Assembly (NCBI GenBank): GCA_023053545.1
Contig: JAKZAN010000004.1
Span: forward strand, 6,386,001-6,450,000
Direction of reading: 5' to 3'
DNA: 64,000 nt
Origin: Lepidurus packardi
Lineage: Eukaryota > Arthropoda > Branchiopoda > Notostraca > Triopsidae
The notes beneath the pieces were generated by a model that saw only the letters and a list, made by a program, of their open reading frames with translations, did not search any database and had not been told where the DNA came from. The number at the start of each line of letters is the position of its first letter. The first letter of the stretch is position 1. The translations under genes and the position numbers were made by a program. Of the stretch, positions 26,895 through 39,022 are shown in pieces.

Positions 26895-28311
26895 ACATGG
26901 ATGGAATAAGCCACCATGAATCGAGCAAATTTGCAGAGTCCGCAGACCCAGAATGACTCCCAGTCGAATCCAAATCTTCGTCTTGGCTAGAATTGGGATC
27001 CTCGCTTTGCTTGTTTTTGGAATGGAAGAGTAAGGCCTGCTCTTGTTGAGGGAGCATAAAGCTGAGCGCTCGGCCTGGGAACGCGCGGTTCAGACTCGGT
27101 AAGGTCTGCGCAGTGGGGAAGAGGTGCTGCTGCTGTTGCGGCGAGGAGTTGAGGTGTCCCTTGCGATCATTTGGCGCCATAGCGAGAGTGGCGGTCTGCA
27201 TCGCGTACTCAGCCTCCGCTACGGCGGCTTGGTGCATGTGTTGGTCATGGTGGGCTTCCTCGAAGGTAAACTGATGGAAGAGTGTGGCGTCGTCGTTGTT
27301 GTTCTCCACTTTCAAGTGTCGGGAAATGCTGTTACCGGGCGAAATGTTTTCTTCGTCGCAACCATAGGGTTCTTCATTGAATTCCGATGAGGTGTCGATC
27401 AACTCTTCTGCCGAGGACTCTCCATGGTACAGATGCTGCGAATGCAATCCGTCACCGTGCATCAACGCTCCATTCATGCCGTTAGGACTACCACAGGTCG
27501 ACATCCACTCCGACTTGATCATCGGCGAATTAGAGACCATGTGCGGCTCGGTGTTTTCGGGATCTGTATCAGCCAGGATCTGCTCTAAGCTGCGGATGTA
27601 CTCCACGGCGCATCTGAGGGTATCGACTTTGCTGATTTTGTTCTTTTTGCCGCCTTGCGAGGTCGCGGTGGGACTGTTGTTGCCCGATTCGCTGGCCATG
27701 GAGAGCAAGACTTGCAGAGGGATATGTTGGCGTAAAGAGGCAAAGCCGTTGTTGACTTGCTTGACTCGGTTCCGCTCTCGAGCGTTTCGACGGGCCACAG
27801 AGGCTGGTGGCGCGTATCCTGCGATAGCAGACCGCGAGTTTTTGCGGTTAAGTGTTGATTGTTGTCCCACACAACTCATGTCCAGGTTGGTCGCCGTTGA
27901 TTGGTTTGCAATAAGCGCTTTGCCTCGTCCTTTAGTGCCCGTGTTGGTAGTACTGCGCTTACGAGCGGCGCTCATGGAAGTTGACAGATCAGATCCTGTT
28001 TTGTTGGACAGGATACTGGTAACCATGGTAGTGGACGAGGTACTGGTACTGTCCGGTAAGGTGACCACGACGTTACGGTGCAAGACTGGTTTCGACAGCA
28101 AGACGTTGCTTCCAAGAGCAGGTAACTGCACTGAACCGACGTTGAGCACTGAGTGTAAGGATGTTTTCCTATTCTGGTTATTGGCGGTGAGTAAAGACGG
28201 CTGTAAGACGGACACTGGTGTCTTCCCAAGAGAATGATGGTTGCTCCCACTCACCGGAATGATCGACACCGACGACGGTGATGACAAACCAATTTTGTGA
28301 TTATGGCTCAT
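26893..28311 (-). CDS. ASH: Achaete-scute family bHLH transcription factor (ASH gene 2)
   Basis: Single-exon bHLH protein of 472 aa. The ATG at 28311-28309 is chosen; the codon just upstream is GTG. The bHLH domain spans about 172-248: basic region [14 protein letters not shown], helix 1 [12 protein letters not shown], a loop rich in Ser/Asn/Gly, and helix 2 [22 protein letters not shown]. These are canonical achaete-scute residues, so heterodimerisation with Daughterless and E-box binding are expected. The N-terminal 170 residues are Ser/Thr-rich with basic patches. The C-terminal half is acidic with a His/Gln-rich region and a Q4 run. The tail ends [12 protein letters not shown] instead of the usual DDEELLDYISxWQ. 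The gene faces ASH gene 1 across about 22.6 kb. The unusual length and tail may mark it as the Asense-like paralogue, but that is a guess. A 286-codon plus-strand frame over it is an antisense shadow. Confidence 0.93.
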   Translation of the reverse strand: MSHNHKIGLSSPSSVSIIPVSGSNHHSLGKTPVSVLQPSLLTANNQNRKTSLHSVLNVGSVQLPALGSNVLLSKPVLHRNVVVTLPDSTSTSSTTMVTSILSNKTGSDLSTSMSAARKRSTTNTGTKGRGKALIANQSTATNLDMSCVGQQSTLNRKNSRSAIAGYAPPASVARRNARERNRVKQVNNGFASLRQHIPLQVLLSMASESGNNSPTATSQGGKKNKISKVDTLRCAVEYIRSLEQILADTDPENTEPHMVSNSPMIKSEWMSTCGSPNGMNGALMHGDGLHSQHLYHGESSAEELIDTSSEFNEEPYGCDEENISPGNSISRHLKVENNNDDATLFHQFTFEEAHHDQHMHQAAVAEAEYAMQTATLAMAPNDRKGHLNSSPQQQQHLFPTAQTLPSLNRAFPGRALSFMLPQQEQALLFHSKNKQSEDPNSSQDEDLDSTGSHSGSADSANLLDSWWLIPSM

Positions 28312-29939
28312 CACTGAATCTTGTGCACTCCTTTGCGATTAAAAAAACAGGGCTCCAATAACTTAAGCTCTTTAGCACGAACGGAGGTTTGGTAGCTTTG
28401 GATGTCAACCTGGGACTGTTCCGGTTACTCTGATGGAATTGGAAGTAGAATCTAACAGCCGACCTGAACGATGACCCTAACCATCGTACCAGCTGCCTAT
28501 ACATTTTCCCCAGCAATTCTGATGCATGCATGGAGCAGGGCCCATATCCACACTTATCAAGGATCAAAACCCCCCTTTCCCCCCCCTCCCTTGGCTTTCT
28601 TTCTTTGCATGGCCGTTGTACAAAAGGTAGGAGCCCCCCCTCATTTTGTGAATCGCTCCCCCTGCGTCCCACCATCCCCCTCTTTCTCTCATACAACAGG
28701 AAAACGCCGATGGACGCTTCAGACGCTTGCTCTCAATGCCCAACGGCAACAGGGCGTCCTCGTTTGGGGGGCCGTCTCTGACTATGGGTATCGAGGGTAT
28801 CGTAAGGGTCGGGAGGGGTCTGGGAGGGGGGTCACCGCCAAACTTGCCTACCGGTACACGGCATCGAGGGTATCAATGCCGTTGTATGCGCGTGGCATCG
28901 TCCTGAAAAGCGTCATATCAAATGATATGGAATAGGTAAGAGGGTGAATAGCGTGGCTGGACCGGGCAGCCGGTTTTTCCTTCCTTCTGGATATGGCAAA
29001 AGAATTATACGAGGGTGGGAGTTCCCGTTTGTCGCGTGTCAGAAGCGTGGCCAAAGACCTTTTTCCCTTCTCCTGACGCTTTTTCCTCGTCTCTTGCTAT
29101 CCTCTACACACCTCCAAAACAACCACGACTGTATATAACCAACAGCAGCTGGGGCAGATGCTATTCACTAGGACCTTCATTTACAATACTAATGTGGGCA
29201 GAATACACCTTTCTGGTATAACGGATTTCCTATAGTACACACGTGGCCCGATGTACAGGCACGTAAGAGGAGAGTACGATGACATTTGAGACAACAAGAA
29301 ATATAAACTTGCGCGTGCTACTTGACATCGTCGGATGTCGCAATCTGTTGGACTCGGATAGCGCCGCCAATGGGGTGGAATACGATCTCCACCAAGCACC
29401 AGGTTGTTTGTATCCACAATACAATACTGCTAGAGCAAAGCTAGAAAAACAACGGCAACACTATAAAAAAAGGAATCTTCGGTTACCAAAAAGAGATTAA
29501 ATAAAAACCCGAGGAAACATAAGATTCCTTGGCCTAATAACGTGTTAGAGGTTTGGGACAATGGGAGTAAACCGTTAAAGAAGGTAAAAATAGCGCCAAA
29601 ACTCAAAAGTAGCGAAAGGTAGGAATCTCCGCTTTGTTAAAAAATAATAATAATAATAAAATAACAGAGGAATTTACTCTAAAGGCTCTGTAGTCGAGTT
29701 AATTTAACATACGCAAATACGCAAAGATATCGAAAATAACCTAACTTCATGGTGGTCAATTAGGTTATATTTGGGAAACGATAGGTGAAATGAAAGAACT
29801 AAACATCATCCGACGTTGAATCGGCTTCAGAAGACAATTTTTTTCTATAAAATTTTGTTATTTATTTCTTCTCATTGTAAAAAATGTTTAATATTTTAAC
29901 TGTCCCTTCACCCTTAGCTTAGGTCTCACATATAGCCTA
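28312..29939. other. Upstream region of ASH gene 2
   Basis: This is the likely 5' untranslated region and promoter of ASH gene 2, which reads leftward from 28311. It contains a full match to the proneural E-box at 28489-28496 and pyrimidine-rich plus-strand stretches at about 28570-28690. A 154-codon plus-strand frame (28471-28935) is compositionally odd and motif-free, and I regard it as chance. Confidence 0.4.
28489..28496 (-). promoter_or_regulatory. Proneural-type E-box GCAGCTGG upstream of ASH gene 2
   Basis: The minus strand reads GCAGCTGG, an exact fit to GCAGSTGK, the class A E-box bound by Achaete-Scute/Daughterless dimers. It lies about 180 bp upstream of the ATG. Achaete-scute genes are known to autoregulate through such boxes. 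Use of this one is inferred from position only. Confidence 0.35.
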
Positions 29940-30287
29940 CTTTAGCTAGGTATAGCCGCTTAGCATGGGGAAGTCGGAAACAACGTTTCGTTAAAACCAG
30001 CTCATTTAATGAAAATATTCTTTGACAATAAGCTTGAGCACACTAACAGCTACTGTGCAATCAATCAACATTTTTTCCAATGAATAATAAATTAGTAACA
30101 CTCAAATGAACTTTTCAACTATGTGAAATACGTTACCTAAGAATATGTCCTTTGGTTGCGCATTGGATTCTTAAAAAAAGAACTGTTGTTTTAGATTGCT
30201 TTCAAATCTGCCGCAGAACAATAACAAATATCACTGCCATCTGTGACTGTTTCGCATCAGTAAGCTAAGGTATAACGGGAGCTTTAA
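29940..30287 (+). mobile_element. Diverged copy of the TTAA-flanked MITE family
   Basis: The left part carries AGCTAGGTATAGCCGCTTAGCATGGGGAA. The right part carries CACTGCCATCTGTGACTGTTTCGCATC and AGCTAAGGTATAACGGGAGCTTTAA, ending in TTAA at 30284-30287. The same words occur in the copies at 36815-37329 (reverse orientation) and 42740-42897. The left terminus is eroded. There is no coding capacity. Confidence 0.7.
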
Positions 30288-30640
30288 TTCCCTGTCGAAT
30301 CATGAACTTGCTGTTTATTATCTTGGTTTGGCAAATAATAATAAGTTGTAAATAAGTCCTAAATAAGTTGTACCCTATAACCCCACATTTACCTAGCAAA
30401 CTAGATGAAAGCTTGACAAACAGAAACAAACATCAGTGCCATCTCTGATCGTTTCACATCAATAAGCTAAGGTGTAAGGGAGCCTTAATTCTCTGTCGAA
30501 TGAATGAACGTGCTGTTTGTTATCTTGATTTGGCAAACCTAGGTCACTCAAGATCTCACGCCAGCGCCTAACCGAGTCGATCTCTATAACCCCACATTTA
30601 CCCAGCAAATAAGCAAAAAGCTTGAAAAACACACCTTTAA
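30225..30640. repeat. Tandem duplication (about 200 bp) of the MITE right end plus flank
   Basis: The block from the MITE right end through TTCCCTGTCGAAT, TTGCTGTTTATTATCTTGGTTTGGCAA and CTATAACCCCACATTTAC to the AAAGCTTGA box is present twice, about 201 bp apart: TTAA at 30284-30287 and again at 30485-30488. The duplicated unit contains genomic flank as well as MITE sequence, so it arose after insertion. Confidence 0.75.
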
Positions 30641-33600
30641 ACATAAAAAAATTAGCTTAAACCCCTGATAAGCTTCCTCGAAAGGGTTCGGACACTTGTA
30701 AAAGTGTACTAACAAAAAAATAAACCCACATAGTGTGAGGTACCGAGTCCTTTAGGAGAAAAGTTAAGTCTCAAAGGGTCAAACAAAAAAGTTAACGGGG
30801 TGAAGCCGCCTGATAGGAAGCGATCGAGATAACCATCTCTGCAGAGTCATAGACAATTTGCTGTGCCTTTTTTTTAGCCTGGAAGTCGCAACCCCTTAAA
30901 AAATTGACAGATCGAAACTACCTTTTCTCTCCTCCCGCTGAAAAAACGAGGACGAGAAACCTGGAAGACGAGCTGACCAACGGTCCGACTTCCATGGCAG
31001 AAAAAAAGCCCAAGACTTCGAACGCTAAAAACGGCAGGTTCTAGGATTTTTGCTGACCACAAACAACGTGACAGACCTTTTTTTCTGCAACGGAATAAAA
31101 AAACTTGGCAGTAAACCCATGTTCAATTGCGGGGGGCAGAAAGAGAGAGAGCTGCATAGCACAGGCTTTTCAATTAAAACGCTCCAACTCCTGGATTTAC
31201 AGTTTAAACGCATTAAGAGTTCACCTTTCAGGTCCTTTCCACAGTTCTTGCTAAATAGCCTCCCCGCCGAAGAATTCGTTGCTGGCACCGGTTCAAACGT
31301 CAAGACGAAAGGCGGACTGTTAGCGTTCCCATCAACAGTTATAGGGTGACAGCTTTATAGGCCCCCACACTGCATGTTATCGGCTGCACTTGCAGTCTGC
31401 GGAGGACTAATTGCTGAACGAGTTCTGCTAAATCGACCAGGCAATTTCGTTAAGCGCAACTCGTTTGTTTTTGGCAAGAGCAGCAGCAGTCGGAAAAGAG
31501 ACACGTTCTCCTTTTACATAGTTGCTCTTCATTCCTTTACATGGCCACACAACTTTAATGGACAAACGGCAGATGTTACCGCCCCGCATCCACGAACTAA
31601 ACGAGCCACTTTCGCGATGACCAAACGGGAATGAAAGGAGCTATTTAGTTAAGCGATGCAAAGGAACGTATAGCGAAGGCACACTCCATTTCTATGAATG
31701 CAGAGGGCTTGGTGCCAAGCATACAACCTGATGCCCAGATACGATATCCCTATGAATCTTCAAGGCGCCAAAACAAGGTTTTGGACGAAACAAACTGACA
31801 CATAAAATTTGGGAAAAGCCTTTGTCACAGCAATAACACTTTCGAACCCCACTAACTCGTGTGCACTAATCGCGGCTAACCCCCCTCCCCCCCCAAAAAA
31901 AAAAAATAAAGAAGCTTGACACTTTTAACAATGGTTCATTCTTTATCGCTTTTCGTCCTCTCGTAAATACAGATGATAAATAATAGGTGTTCGTTTCTTT
32001 GACAATTTTTCAGTAGAAATAAAGCAAGGAATTTTATTTTAACTGCAGACAGATAGTTTGTAGATCTTACCTTCTATAATAAACATGTTATGTAAATTTA
32101 ACCACGTGTTGAACAGTTATTATAGTTTTGCTGACAATGACAACTTTATTAGGAACTCAATCCTTAGTAATATTTCCAGTTTTGTGTTGCTCTTAGACCA
32201 GTTTTTCAGTTTATTAGATTTAAGAATTTATTCAAATTGACTAGAGAATGAAAGGCCTAATAACACAAAAAATGCACTAAAGAATATTCTTTAAAGGTTT
32301 TTTTAGCAGCGTTCTTACATTGTACGCTACTTTCTCTATTGCTTAATCATTACCCATAAATAACCCGACACAAATGAAGTACGCTATACGATGACACGTG
32401 AATTTCCCTTTACATGTCTGCACAGATTAATCTCCACTAACTGTGAGATTAATCTTGCCTGCCTTATGCGTGCAGTGAAATATAAAGTGTTTTGCTAAAG
32501 AATACAAATCGTAAATTAGATTTCTGTATTCACAAAAGCCCGAGCAATTCAACACATTACAGCCAATTAAAATGCTATTTTTTTAATTTGCCCTTACCGT
32601 CGACAATAGGTGCAAGCCTACGTCGGGGATAAATTTTAAAAAATCATCCCTCATCTTTAGTCTTCAGCCGTATCACCTAACTCGTTTTTGTGGATAAAAA
32701 CCAGCAGCTAAATCGCATCCATCAAAATCTTAGTTTTATTGCACTGTCGATTTATTTTACGACCCAATCTGCAATAAACTACTCAATCAATCGTCATCGA
32801 TCAGGGCGCAGCAAACACCACTATCCATTGCTTAAGCAAGTGCCAGTCCTGTCATTTCATGATTTCTGTATCATCGCTGCCAAGGCAAGATGGCACACAA
32901 CAAAATCCTTCGTACTTCAGGGAATTTTTGTATGGGACGCAACACCATGCCTTCATCCTTCATGATAGCGCCTCCTGCCCAAAAGATGCAAAGGAGTTCA
33001 GAGCCTCTATTTATCCAGCCACCTTTCCATCAAACTCCAGGTTGGCAATCTGAAAAGCCTTTGTATGTGTACACAACACAACGTACTGAAATTACAACTG
33101 CCCGCATTCCGCTTTAGTCTTGTTCCCGTCCAAAACGTCTCAACTACGATCCAACATCTTAGGCCCACTTGCCTGTAACATGCAGTTTACTTAGACAATG
33201 TCTTCCAAACGTTTGAATAAGTTATCTCGATTCTTTCAAGGAATTCTCAAGATTTGCAGATAAAAACTTTTTGAAGTTACCTTAGGCTCTTGCTTTTAAC
33301 CTACGGTCTCTCTCTCTCTTGTGCTCTAAGAGAAAACACTTCTAAGGTACGTATGTTATGGCTCACTGGTCAGTTGAAGTTTTGAAAACGTACGACCTTG
33401 CTTTTTAACGTTCTAGTGGTAACAGTCAATACTGTAAAAATACCCTCCCTTCTGTTCCCCAAAACACGAAAAGAGGCGGATTTTCGGTAGAGGGCCTGTA
33501 GCCCATGCGTGTCTAATCATAGACGAGTAAGGTATATATAAAGTTAATGTAACTAATTACGTGCTTGCTACCAAAGACGAGAGTACACCAGCGAAACGAA

Positions 33601-36030
33601 GGGAAAAAGCTTAAGGTGAAAGGTCACCACGCTTTACCTCCTCCCAAGACGTTTCGTTTCATTTTTAACCCAAAATGCTTCTTCCTTGAGTACTTTCTTG
33701 AGCACATACATACTATAGCTGAGCTGAGCCCCACCATGCACTTGTTGCAATGGCAAAATAGTTTCGGATGGATGCGCATGGCTGCCACAAAACAGCGGTC
33801 TCTTCCTTCCACCTTCGATTATTACCTTTTTGAAGTAAGCCTTTCTCTTCCTTCTTCCATAGTTTCAGTCCTTTTTCTCCTTGTCGAAGTTTGCATGTCC
33901 GTCCGTGTCCATGTCCGCCACACACGCGAAAATGACATGTAAATAAAAATAAAAGCGAAAAAAAAATACTTTCAGTACTTGACAAGCGCTTTTCAGCTCA
34001 TTTTCGCACAATCTATTAAATGCATTAAAACTGCGAAATTATGCGAATATTCGCAAATGCTTTTCTTCGCCGATCTTATCACAGCACGCGTTCCAAGTCT
34101 AAATACATTTTCCCCCGAGAGGCGTGGGCGGCATCATTTGAGGCTTGGTTTTATATAGTCCATAATAGTAGTTGTCTCAAGAATAGACCACTTCCGATGG
34201 TCAAATAGTTGGCTCTTACTTTGCCAAGAACGTAAAAGAATAAAGCGTCTTGAAGACACAACTGCGCAAGACAGTTTTATTGAAGCAACGGCGCGTGGCT
34301 GTTGCACGACGTCCTGTGGAGTATACTTTGGGGGCGTCGGAGGTTTCTTTTTTCTTCATTTTTTTTTTCTTCCATGATTGCAATGTTTCTTACCACGCTG
34401 CAATAACTAGTCTTACCCGAAGCTAATGACCCTGTCACGCTACTTTATAACCTGAGAACTCCTTTCAAGAAAATCGTACAAGAATATCATCGCGGTTCCT
34501 CCTTATAAGGTAACATGGGCGCGTGTCCCCTAAATAAGACGCGTGGCGGCAAAAGAAAAAAGTCATTCCTAGATAATTAGGGAAACAAAACAAACAGCAA
34601 AAATTAAACAGGTCCTCATTTTCACTACGGAAAGAGTAATAGCATATCTGGCCACTGTCCCCCAGATCTAAATTACTGTGAGGAACGATAAGAAAAACTC
34701 TAAGCCGCATGCAGGAGCAGCAATCTTAAACAAGTCAAAATATGCAGATGAGCTGCTCTAAGGATATGCACTTCTTTTGTAACCTTTTTGCGGATCAGCC
34801 TATTACAGGTGCAAGAATTTGGATGATAAGAGCAGAGCGGTGGACAGTTCATAATTGATGCTCTTTCCCCATTTTGAGTGCCCGTTTTTCTACAAATGTT
34901 TCTCAAACCATTTAATTGACATGTGAGGAAAGAACTCCTCATTTGTTTGCTAAGTGATAGGCCCTCCAAGCCAGTAAACAAGTAGCTAAAAATACAAATG
35001 TATGCTTCTTTGGGTATATTTACATAATAAAAAATCAGTAAAAAAAAATTCGGAGAGGTTCACAGACCTTGTAATTGATGGCTTTCTACTGTGTCTTGTT
35101 CGATCCTTAATACCGCAGCACAGGTAGAGCGAAGCGGAAAATGGTGCTACGACTATAATACCCAAGACAAAAAGGTCTAAAGATGCTGTGCTTGACATTA
35201 GCATAATTACGCTCCCACCTATTACAAGGGAATAGCGTCATTTTTCGAACAAAATTTATAGTATTTGCTTTTTATTAGCTAATTGAAACGTCAGTTAAAA
35301 ACATAGATCATTTGTGACTTACTCCTTTAGAAAAGGTAATGCCTCCTACTAAGTGCCTTATAATGCGTTGTATATTTGTATAATATCTGGCATGCATTTA
35401 CAAGTAGCTTTCCTAAACGAAAAAAAGGAGAACCGTAAACCAGAAGCTTCTTTGTTTAGAATTCAAAAAAGTCAACAAATTACAATTAAATAACAATAAC
35501 AAGTTCTAATTACTACGCAATTTGCGTTAAGAAATTACATTCCCCACTAATACTAAACGCCCAGATAAAAACGTACGCACACGTAAGTCGTGTAGCAGCA
35601 CAAAGTCAACAGTGATTTTTTACCAACTAATAACTAACAAAGAAGCTCACGTCAGCGCTTTTAATTACTTTCCTTTGTTATATTTAAATTTACATACAGC
35701 TACCTGAATATGGGCTTTCAATATTAACGCGGTATTTAGTTGGACGAGAATTCTTAAAAAAATAAATAACTTTGATAGGTCAATTTCAAATCAACCGGAC
35801 AGTCTTCTGACGTGATAAATGACTCTTTGCCTTCTCCTTGCACGCAGGCAACCCCACTTGCAATGAAAGCGAGTTTCTTGATGTATACGTTTGCCCTTTC
35901 AACAAATATAGAGAGCATGTGCCGTAGAAAAAAAACTTTTGCATTAGCATATAATGAATATTCAGATTTGGTACACTCAACTGTCATACTCCAAAACATG
36001 GCTACAAAATGGCAGGTGCCGCTTACGAGA

Positions 36031-36049
36031 CCCCCCCCCCCCCCCCCCC
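36031..36049. repeat. Poly-C tract (19 C)
   Basis: Pure run of 19 C (G on the minus strand), the longest G/C homopolymer in the window. Confidence 0.9.
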
Positions 36050-36261
36050 GAGTCCTTTTTCTTCTGGCGATACGGCAAACATGCACGTTCGCACCGCGTG
36101 GCAAAGGCAGCGCAAAAACGAAACAATAAATAAATTTAAAAAAAAAATAAAGGCGAATACGGGACGTGACCCTGGTTTCTTTCTGGTGAACATGAATCTT
36201 TCTCAAGGGAGGACGCGTGGACTTTATGCACCTTTAATGGACCTTGGCTCTTTCATCCATG

Positions 36262-36292
36262 GCACTTTTAAGCTCTAGCGGCTTAAAAGTGC
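36262..36292. repeat. Perfect 12-bp stem hairpin followed by an A/T-rich tail
   Basis: GCACTTTTAAGC (36262-36273) and GCTTAAAAGTGC (36281-36292) enclose a seven-base loop. A T run follows about 15 bp later. No gene ends here, so a terminator role is not supported. Confidence 0.75.
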
Positions 36293-36613
36293 AACTTTAA
36301 AAAAGTTTTATTTTTTTCGCTAGGATTTTGGCAAGAGACGTTTTTTCACCGACTGGACAGGGAGAGGAAATACCCTTCATATTCCACTCGGAATCCCGGG
36401 ACTTGATAATGATAGCGTATTTCCGCGCTAGAGCTCGTCGCGCGACAACACCTTCCTCCGGCTTTGGAAATGATGGTAATTATACCGTTATAGATACCCC
36501 TTTTAAGCTTTCTACTTGACTGCCCTTTCAGACCATTTATAAAACTGGGTAGCGTTTCGGTAGTTTTCATCGATTTCCTTCACGGTTAGTCCCTGAGCGC
36601 TCTGCTTTAGATA

Positions 36614-36627
36614 CCCCCCCCCCCCCC
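36614..36627. repeat. Poly-C tract (14 C)
   Basis: Pure run of 14 C followed by TCCCC. Confidence 0.9.
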
Positions 36628-36814
36628 TCCCCGCGGATCCATCAGTGTCTTGTTTCTGGTGCCTACCTTTCTTCAAACGTGAGTATAAAAGTTCTTGACA
36701 AATCTAACCAATGAACTAATTTAATGATAACGTGTTAAAACGTTTCCTTATCTTTTTTATTTTTTAAATAGACTAAATAATTCAAGAAGCGCGCAAACGG
36801 GAAACCCTGTGCCT

Positions 36815-37329
36815 TTAAGGCTCCCGTATACCATAACGTATTGATAAAGAAGACTCACAGATGGCACTGATGTTTGTTATTGTTTTGTGAAAGCCTTGCG
36901 TAAGAAAGTAAGAAAATAAGTCTAATTGTTTCTACGCTTGTTTTGGTTAGTGCAACTTGTCACCACAATTTGCCATAACAGCACAATATCCCAAATCAAG
37001 TCGTCGAACTTTCGGAACAAGATTTCTCAACAACGGCTTGTCAGATTTGAAGCAAACTAAAACAAAAGTTGCTTTTGTTAGCAGCCAGTGCACAAACGAA
37101 GGACAGATTTTTGCGTAACGTATTTCTCATCGTTGCAAACTTAGTTTGCTATTGCTAATTAACCACTCATTGGACAAAATCGTGTTTTGGTTGTGCACTA
37201 CCTGTGAACAAACTCAAAAGCGTTGTAGAAGAATTTTTTCATGAAATGCACTGGTTTTCTAAAAAAAACTGGTTCCGAAATTCCCCATGTTAATCGCCTA
37301 CACCGAGCTACGGTATACCGGAGCTTTAA
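36815..37329 (-). mobile_element. TTAA-flanked MITE, 515 bp, best-preserved copy
   Basis: The left end TTAAGGCTCCCGTATACC (36815-36832) and the complement of the right end, TTAAAGCTCCGGTATACC (37312-37329), match at 16 of 18 positions, giving inverted termini that begin with TTAA on both sides. TTAA duplications are the signature of piggyBac-type transposition, though the termini do not show the usual piggyBac CCC start. The inner sequence includes the family words TCACAGATGGCACTGATG and TTCCCCATGTTAATCGCCTAC. There is no coding capacity, so it is non-autonomous. Confidence 0.75.
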
Positions 37330-39007
37330 GACTGTGAACTGTAACAATAACGCAGTCAGCTTATAACCCTTCTATTTTTTACAGACTTTTCCCATTGTAT
37401 ATGAGTGAGCGATATCCTTTTAGGGTTGCCGACAAAAGCTTTCATTTCCATATATACGTTTTTGTCTCTTGTTTGGGAAGCTTTGACCTATAGGGTGATC
37501 AAGTAGCTATACCTGGACCTCAAGAGGTCAAACAGATCCCGTCCGAAACCATATAAATCCACATGATGTTCCTCATTCATGCTTTTAAAAACCCAAGCCA
37601 ATAGGTTTTTAACCCATTGGTCATCTAGGTCAACGTAAAATAGAATATGCTAGACTACAAGGGAGCTTTATTCACAATTACAACCTTTCTTTTGGAAACG
37701 GCCGCATATGGAAACCGCAACAATACCAACATCCTTTATGCTCCAGTCCTAAAAAAGAGACGTGTATACCTTTTACCGCGTGTCATCTGCTCGACGTCGA
37801 CGGTCAGCTGTGGTTGTAGGTCACCTAAGGTAAACAGGGGAGAGACTTCGGAACACACGACCTGAGCGTCCAAAAGGCGGCATAAGCCAATACATGCTTA
37901 TAACCTACATATGTCTTTTTTAGAAAAAATACAATGCTGCTTACTACCCACGCGTCTTTGCCTTTACAATAGTTTCGTTTCAATAGATTCCGTTACTTGG
38001 GCTTCAACTTTTTGTAAATATTTTTTTACGGGGATTAAGAAATTTTGCACCTTTTTAGGACATACAAATGAAGTCTCCCGTATGCCCTTAAATTGACATT
38101 AGAAGCTAAATTCAGTATCCTAAATGGGCAAAATTCAGAATAAGATTAATCGAGAACCAATTTTCTATTTACATGCAACCATTACCTTTTACCTATATTT
38201 AATGAGCTTATTTCATGTAGTTGCAACTATGTTGACAGATATGGCTAATTATTATGAACTTGTAAAGGAAATATTAAATTTCTGCTTTGTTCACTCGGGA
38301 TATTTTACTTTTAAAATAGTGTTCTTATAATATGTATCGGCTTGGCAAAAAAAATCAAATAACCCCCATGCCGAGCAAAATGTTTATGTAATAGTTAAGG
38401 GATACAGGTATAGCCTTAAGAAGCAGAAGGAGCTTTTTTTAGGCTGATTTTATGAGTCAATTCATTATTGCTGGTACATAAGAACAGAAATAATTTCCAG
38501 GAAGCCAGGCTTGTGGCTTTTTGGGAATACATCAAGGTATATACCTATTCTTAGGTAAGTTTCTCCAAGCAAAGGCTTACCATCTGGCCACAATTGCCTC
38601 AAGGGCCCAGAGTGCGCTCCTCTGATGCACCCCCATCTTAACTTCCTTTTCTTTTTTTTCTTGTTAGATAGCTGTTAGAATCTAGGATGTATCCCTTTTC
38701 TTTTTCTAAGGGGAGGTGAAATAGCACATAGCCGTCACGTAAGTTTAAAGTCAACATTCAATCCAGAGAGATTTATGTTGGACGAAACTGAACCTTTTCT
38801 TTAGATTAGTTCAGCTTGATTCAGCGCTATTTGGGGGAGTCAAGTCTAGAAGGACCATACGGGAAATAAATAGGGGTGTGCAGTGTTTTTACACCCACAT
38901 ATACCACTGCTGTTGTCTGTTGATGCGATATATAGTCTATTATTAGCTTTTACGCCTTTTTAAGACAAATGATGGGCCGCACCACCATACCCACACGTTA
39001 ATGAACT

Positions 39008-39022
39008 GGGGGGGGGGGGGGG
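39008..39022. repeat. Poly-G tract (15 G)
   Basis: Pure run of 15 G between AACT and CGTGAGG. Confidence 0.9.

Larger units (their letters stand above)
30641..36814. other. Gene-poor region beyond ASH gene 2
   Basis: No gene is recognised. Open frames at 33565-33942 (+) and 35754-36206 (-) are low-complexity and lack motifs. A run of 19 C lies at 36031-36049 and 14 C at 36614-36627. A perfect 12-bp hairpin is at 36262-36292. A mixed poly-C/poly-A stretch is near 31880-31910. Confidence 0.4.

Noticed and set aside
27377..28237. 286-codon plus-strand open frame
   Set aside because: It lies entirely antisense to ASH gene 2 and follows from that gene's codon composition; no motif of its own.
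28471..28935. 154-codon plus-strand frame upstream of ASH gene 2
   Set aside because: Pro/Ser-rich translation of C-rich promoter DNA, no recognisable domain, and it overlaps the probable ASH gene 2 leader.
33565..33942. 125-codon plus-strand frame
   Set aside because: Overlaps an opposing frame of similar length, starts without a convincing context, and shows no domain or exon signals.
35754..36206. 150-codon minus-strand frame
   Set aside because: Contains a Gly run from the C19 tract and low-complexity residues; no motif.
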